Part shown: positions 59,085-64,000 of the stretch, piece by piece
How the letters are laid out: each line of letters starts with the position of its first letter
Numbering within the stretch: position 1 is the stretch's first letter
Source of the DNA: Cordia subcordata
Taxonomy: Eukaryota > Streptophyta > Magnoliopsida > Boraginales > Cordiaceae
Length of the DNA stretch: 64,000 nucleotides
Direction of reading: 5' to 3'
Assembly (NCBI GenBank): GCA_028554755.1
Contig: JAPTOF010000033.1
Coordinates: forward strand, 248,001 to 312,000
Translations under genes and position numbers: made by a program
The notes under the pieces: generated by a model
The model's input: the letters and a program-made list of their open reading frames with translations, nothing else
What the model was told of the DNA's origin: nothing
Database searches by the model: none

Positions 59085-61170
59085 AAATAAATATTATAAA
59101 CAAACAAAACAAATCACATTCTTTTTTCTTTAATTAATTTTCAATGTTATTGAATTTTTACTAAATTAATCTTTATCATTTTGAAGTGTTTAAATCAGGA
59201 CACGATAGGATTTACTTTTTTTTAAATATTTTTTAATAACTTTTGAGAAAATTATTTTTTTGAGGAGTTAAAAATCATAGCGTCTAAAAATAATGTATTT
59301 AAACTCTTTTCAGAGTTTCACTTTTTTTGGACGTCTAGTGAAATAATCACTGAAAAATATATTTTTTTAGCCAAAAAAATAATTTTTCTTAAAAGAACAA
59401 TCCTTAATCCTCGATATTTTGTAAATGTACTCAAAGTAGTTTCATTGCTTTAAAAATGTTTGAATTAGTCATAAATGTCTCACAAACTTTTTCAATTAAT
59501 CCTATTTTTTTACTGCTTTTTTTAAGTTATGAATTAATTTTAACGATTTTCTAAAATAGTAATATTTAATATTGATATTTTTCAACAATGTGGACTGTTT
59601 AATTATATTTATAAAATACTAAGAACAAATATGAATATTTTAAAAAATAAAAGCTAAATTAAAATTAAATGATAATAATGAAAACTTACCATATAATTCG
59701 TGCTTTTCTCCTTTTTTTCCCCCTTTAATGAGGCAAAAGTCAGATTCTACCAAATGGAACCCAAAACACATTCAAGGATATTAATGAATTTGTTATTTAT
59801 ATCAAATAGCAAAAGAAAAAAATAGAAAGAAAACTAGAGAATTGAAACATATATGTTGAATTTATTATTGTAGTTATTGGACATCTAATAAGTCTGGTGG
59901 AATTTACATATAGTTTTAGAGTATGTAGACCTTTCAAAATTTTATTGAGTTTTTTCAGAATAGATAAAATCTCATATCATGTTTTTTGGAATTAGTATTT
60001 GAATTGGATTTTTGAAAATAAATAAATAAACTCTGAAAAAAAAAAGAAGTTCAATTTTAACTTTTTCAAAAATTTAACCTCATAAAAAAGTACTTGGAAG
60101 AACTATCAAAAGATTAAACAAAATCAATCCAAACGAACCCAAAATCTTTTATCAAGAGTTTTATAAAATAATTACTAGCATTTGATTCTTGTAAAGATAT
60201 CTAATTTTAAACTGCAAGTACATATACATCATCTAAAATTTCATGAATTTCTGATAACTATAGAATAGAAACCTGTTTTCACACCTGGAAAAGGCTAGCT
60301 ATGTGGTCTAACCTTATTTTTTGATTTATTTATTTTTGTCAAAATGTTCCCAACCGATATTTTCTTTTCTTTTCTTTTCTTTTTTTTTGGGGTCTTGACT
60401 GATTAATTACTAGCAAATTTGAGGAAACAAGAAACTATAACCTACTTTTAAAAAATATATATTTTTCAGCCAAACGTTTTGGCATATCCTTGCGATAATT
60501 GCGAAGGCCAGCAAAAGAAAAAGTAGAAAAGCACACATTGATTGGCACGTTGCGCCACATGTTCAACATTGTTGTCAACATTTGTTTCATTTCATTAACT
60601 TTTGTCGGCTGTAATTGGACATTTAATTTATTTAATTAAATACTATGTTATTTGATAAATTTTAGTACTTAAAAGTTACTATCATAGTTTTAATGAAATA
60701 AAACAATTCTCGGTCATCACATGTAGCCCGTGTTGCTCAAGACCCAAGAGTGTTTTACTGTTAAAAATTAATTAACGAAATCGGAAAATATTATGACCGT
60801 AATTTTTTTTTTTTGACTTTTTTGAACTAAGTATTTCCAAGTTTCATTGTATTTGAAACTCCTGTCAAATAGAGAATGGTTAAGAAAAAATCTTTGTAAT
60901 AAATATGTGCTTCTCGACATTCAAATTTGTTAGTAAGCCTGATTAAATAGTGGTAAACCAATGCGTTGAAAAAATGGTTAGTTGGTGGGTTATCCAAGGC
61001 ATGTGTCGCCTACCAACCACCTCTTTTCGATTTTCTCGTTTGCACACGACTCAGACTTGTTGTGGAGACACCCCCTAAGTTTCTGGAGCTTAGAAAGATC
61101 ACAAAACTTCTTGTTATCTTTTTGTGTTTCTGCCAAGTGTGATCATATATACGAACTTAGTCTAGTAGTA
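59085..61170. other. Intergenic between divergent genes
   Basis: AT-rich. Two worn MITE-like inverted repeats are possible: about 59208-59400, and 59984-60140, which ends AATCAATCCAAACGAACCC. A TTTTC repeat lies near 60362. The promoters of the 52-kb gene and of the PPT gene should be here; no clear elements could be assigned. Confidence 0.4.
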
Positions 61171-61175
61171 AAAGG

Positions 61176-64000
61176 ATGGTTCTCAAGTCTTTACCAGGGT
61201 TGTTCATATTCATCATTTCCACTTTGACTTTGTTGCCCGTGGCTACACACTCTCTACCGTTTGTAGTCTTCCATGGTAACTCTCTTTTTCTCTCTCTTTT
61301 TCTCTTTTGTTATATACCATGCAGCCAGTGATAGCTGATTAGCTATTAACTGTGACGTCTCTTCTATGTTGATTCTCTAAACTATCGTTATCACGGATTT
61401 GAGCATTTTGAACTATTGACGGGCTAGTAACCGGATTTGAACTGTAATAATGAATTCTTTAACCTACCGTTACCATGGGTTTGAGGGGTTTGAGCATTCT
61501 GAACTATTGACAGGCTAGTAATTGGAGTTGAATGGTAATAGTGACTCAGTTAGTAGCAGCCTTTTGTGATAAAAAAGGATATATTTGTTTTCATTGTCTA
61601 GCTACTTGGATGATTTTTATGCCCGTTTTTTTAGTGTTTTATGTTAGTTTGAGAGATTCTTATTCTGGGAAGTTTATTATCTTTCTTCTTTGTTTCTTGG
61701 TGTGAGGCATGATAAGGGAGTGGTTTATATGTTAGTTTATAGCAATCATTTAGGGCTTGATGGTTATACTTTCTTCTTTGTTTCTTGGTCAGAGGCATGG
61801 TAAGGGAGTGGTTTATATGTTGATTCTGTAGACCATCTCTACCACGGGGTTAACGGATTTGAGCATTTTGGAATATTGACTGGCTAGGACTTGGACTCGG
61901 ATGATAATAACGACTCTCAGTTAGCAGCAGCCTTTTGTGATTAAAAATAATAATAATAAAAAAAGAAAGAAAAAGATACATTTGTTTTGATTGTCTAACT
62001 CCTTGGATTATGTTTATCCTTTTTTTATGTTTAATGTTAGTTGAAATAATCATAATCAGTGCTTAGTGCCTTTTTGCATCCTCTCATGTTTCTGTCTCTG
62101 CCATATGCTTCAAGATAAGGAGCATTATGTTTTCCACCTTTGCCATCTCTTGAGAATTCTTATTCTAGGAATGTTGTTATCTTTCTTCTTTGTTTCTTGG
62201 TGTGAGGCATGATAAGGGAGTGGTTTATATGTCAGTGTTATAGCAATCATTCAGGGCTTGATAGTTATTCTTTAGTGCACGCAGCTACACTGGTCCCAGT
62301 GTGACAGCTATTGTTGCTTTTCTACATTTTTAGAACCTCTTGAGATTTGGGATTACCAATATCTTTCATGTGTCTCTTTCTGTCATAGACTGCCACTGCG
62401 TCTTAAACCTTGCTTTGATGTTCAAGTACACTTAAACAGTTAGTGCTTATAGAAGTTCCTTTGAGTGCCTTGAAATTACAAGAATGTATTGCTTGTTGGT
62501 CATCTCAGATAAGGTTTAGCTTCACTCAGAGTTACTAAGCTAACTGCGATATTGTTGAATCATTAACTATTGACCGACTAGATATCTTACATCTCGTTTA
62601 ATAATAGAAAATTTTACCACATCCGTATCTTCTGTGCCTGCAAGAAGTAAGTGTATCAGCTATTACTAAAGTGAGATCCTTTATATTGAAAAAGTTGTGA
62701 AGGAAAGGAATTAGAAAGAAATTAAAAGGGATGATGATTAATAATAGCTATTAACCTCTTGTTTATTGCACATTATATTGCACCAAAAATACTCAAATTG
62801 TAGCAGAGTTCAGCTTTTAATTTTAGTCCTTCTGGCCATTGTAGTAATTAGGCATTTATGTCGGTAAAACTTCTGAATTGTATTGCCACGATCATGTAAT
62901 TCAATAATGAGTTCAAGAGTCAAATAATAATATACTTGCATAGAGGTGGACAACCTCATCATAACACAAAAGAAATTGAGCCTATATCTTCCTGTAGCTA
63001 CTGTTTTGCTTCAATTATGGCAGGAATCTCAGATCAATGCAAGAATCAAGGAGTCACAACTTTCACTAACCTTCTAAGCAACTGGTCTGGAGCACAAGGA
63101 TACTGCATGTATGTTCTTATTGCCTAGAATCTTTAGTGAATATAAGACTATGTAATTGAATTGTTGCTTCTCAATCTCTTTCCTTCACTGTATATTCCAA
63201 ATACTGGATTTCCTGGAATCCGACTCCACGGGGAGTCTCTTGCATCAAATCTATGGACAAAGTGAAATGCTATCATAATCATATAGCGTCCATTTGCATG
63301 GACAAGAGTCTTGATACTTGATCTGTCTTTGTCATGCTCATTTATTTCCTTTTATAGAGAAATTGGCAATGGAGCATGGGATTCCTGGTTCATGCCCTTT
63401 GACAAACAAGTAAGTTTTTTGCTGATCAATCTGGTTGCTATCATTTGTAGTGAGTATCTATGCTTAAATACTGACATTCCACTTTCTTATGTTGCACTTG
63501 CTAGACAGAAATTGCTTGTGAAAAGGTACTGAAGCTTCTTGGTAATGTCTTTACTGACATGGCTTCTTCTAACCACTTTTCGACTCAGAATATGCTCTTC
63601 CTTCCATTTATAGGTGAAGGAAATGAGTGAGCTTAAAGAAGGCTACAATGTTATTGGATTATCCCAGGTGAAAACTCTCTTCTACATATTCCAACAGCCT
63701 TAGAGACGTTTTTCTAATGATTACATTACCTGCCGTTGTCTGGTGATTTTATTATTTAATATAAGAGGCCAAAGCATTTAAATGCACTTTTCCAGGTTCA
63801 GAACTTTAATGTCCAAACAAATAGAATTCTTGTAAATCATGCATTAATGCAAACTCTTGGGGGTTCAACTTTTAATTATCACATGTAGTGAGCCCAAAGA
63901 TACTCTGGTTGATGAATGTGTGTAATCCTCTATTTATTCAAAATACTTGTATTTGGTTGACATCTTACTTTATTTTTGTCTTTTTAGGGAAACATGGTTG
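61176..64000 (+). CDS. Palmitoyl-protein thioesterase family protein (5' part, runs off the window)
   Basis: Exons 61176-61275, 63024-63108, 63358-63409, 63505-63525, 63614-63667 and 63988 onward join in phase. The product starts with a hydrophobic signal peptide (LFIFIISTLTLLPV), then LPFVVFHGISDQC, WSGAQGYCIEIGNG, WDSWFMPFDKQ, and IGLSQGN with Ser103 as the expected nucleophile (GxSxG). This is the PPT1 fold: lysosomal/vacuolar or secreted enzymes that remove palmitate from cysteines. His and Asp of the triad lie beyond the window. Intron 1 is 1.7 kb and holds repeated segments. Confidence 0.92.
61360..62290 (+). repeat. Repeated segments in intron 1 of the PPT gene
   Basis: A segment with GATTTGAGCATTTTGAACTA and TTGACGGGCTAG recurs near 61395, 61480 and 61855. 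AGTTAGCAGCAGCCTTTTGTG occurs twice (61550, 61918). CTTCTTTGTTTCTTGGTGTG with AGGCATGATAAGGGAGTGG occurs near 61685, 61770 and 62190. This indicates successive local duplications of 90-400 bp. Confidence 0.65.

Overview
This window is plant nuclear DNA, almost certainly from a eudicot. It is AT-rich, its genes carry many GT-AG introns, and its spacers are packed with small transposons. Protein families restricted to or typical of plants are present: AP2/ERF factors, plasma-membrane H+-ATPase, nsLTP. The species cannot be named from the sequence.

Left third (1-27 kb): an accessory, transposon-rich region. It holds three intact intronless ERF group IX transcription factor genes on the + strand (359-955, 14034-14576, 16548-17159), plus the 3' stub of a fourth at about 6.9 kb that is fused to the end of a Ty3/gypsy-type LTR. 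Between them lie a decayed protein-kinase gene interrupted by a SINE (1.5-3.5 kb), a Helitron-like element containing a solo LTR and a SINE (8.1-12.0 kb), and a small CACTA element. Further right are two broken nsLTP genes in opposite orientation (17.4-17.8 and 24.9-25.2 kb), more Helitron-like ends, a Mutator-like element with a G-rich minisatellite, and several inverted-repeat MITEs.

Middle (27-46 kb): two normal genes on the + strand. The first is a C2orf69-like (UPF0565) protein gene whose introns carry a degenerate minisatellite and a hAT-like MITE. The second is a 21-exon plasma-membrane H+-ATPase gene whose 18th intron has been expanded by a 5.0-kb Ty1/copia retrotransposon in antisense orientation, with intact TSD and nearly identical LTRs.

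Right third (46-64 kb): a small unrecognised 4-exon + gene (47.4-48.7 kb) converges on an uncharacterised nuclear-looking - gene (52.2-57.3 kb coding). A decayed copy of that gene's last exon, itself split by a MITE, lies between them among a dispersed-repeat cluster. The window ends inside a palmitoyl-protein thioesterase gene (61176 onward, first 5 exons plus the start of the sixth).

The genes are not an operon or pathway. The one functional cluster is the ERF array, which is expected to encode nuclear GCC-box-binding regulators. I found no convincing new biological system. The most unusual material is the nested transposon architecture, the relics inside it and the two unrecognised genes. 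Exon boundaries were read by eye from GT-AG sites, reading-frame phase and family similarity.
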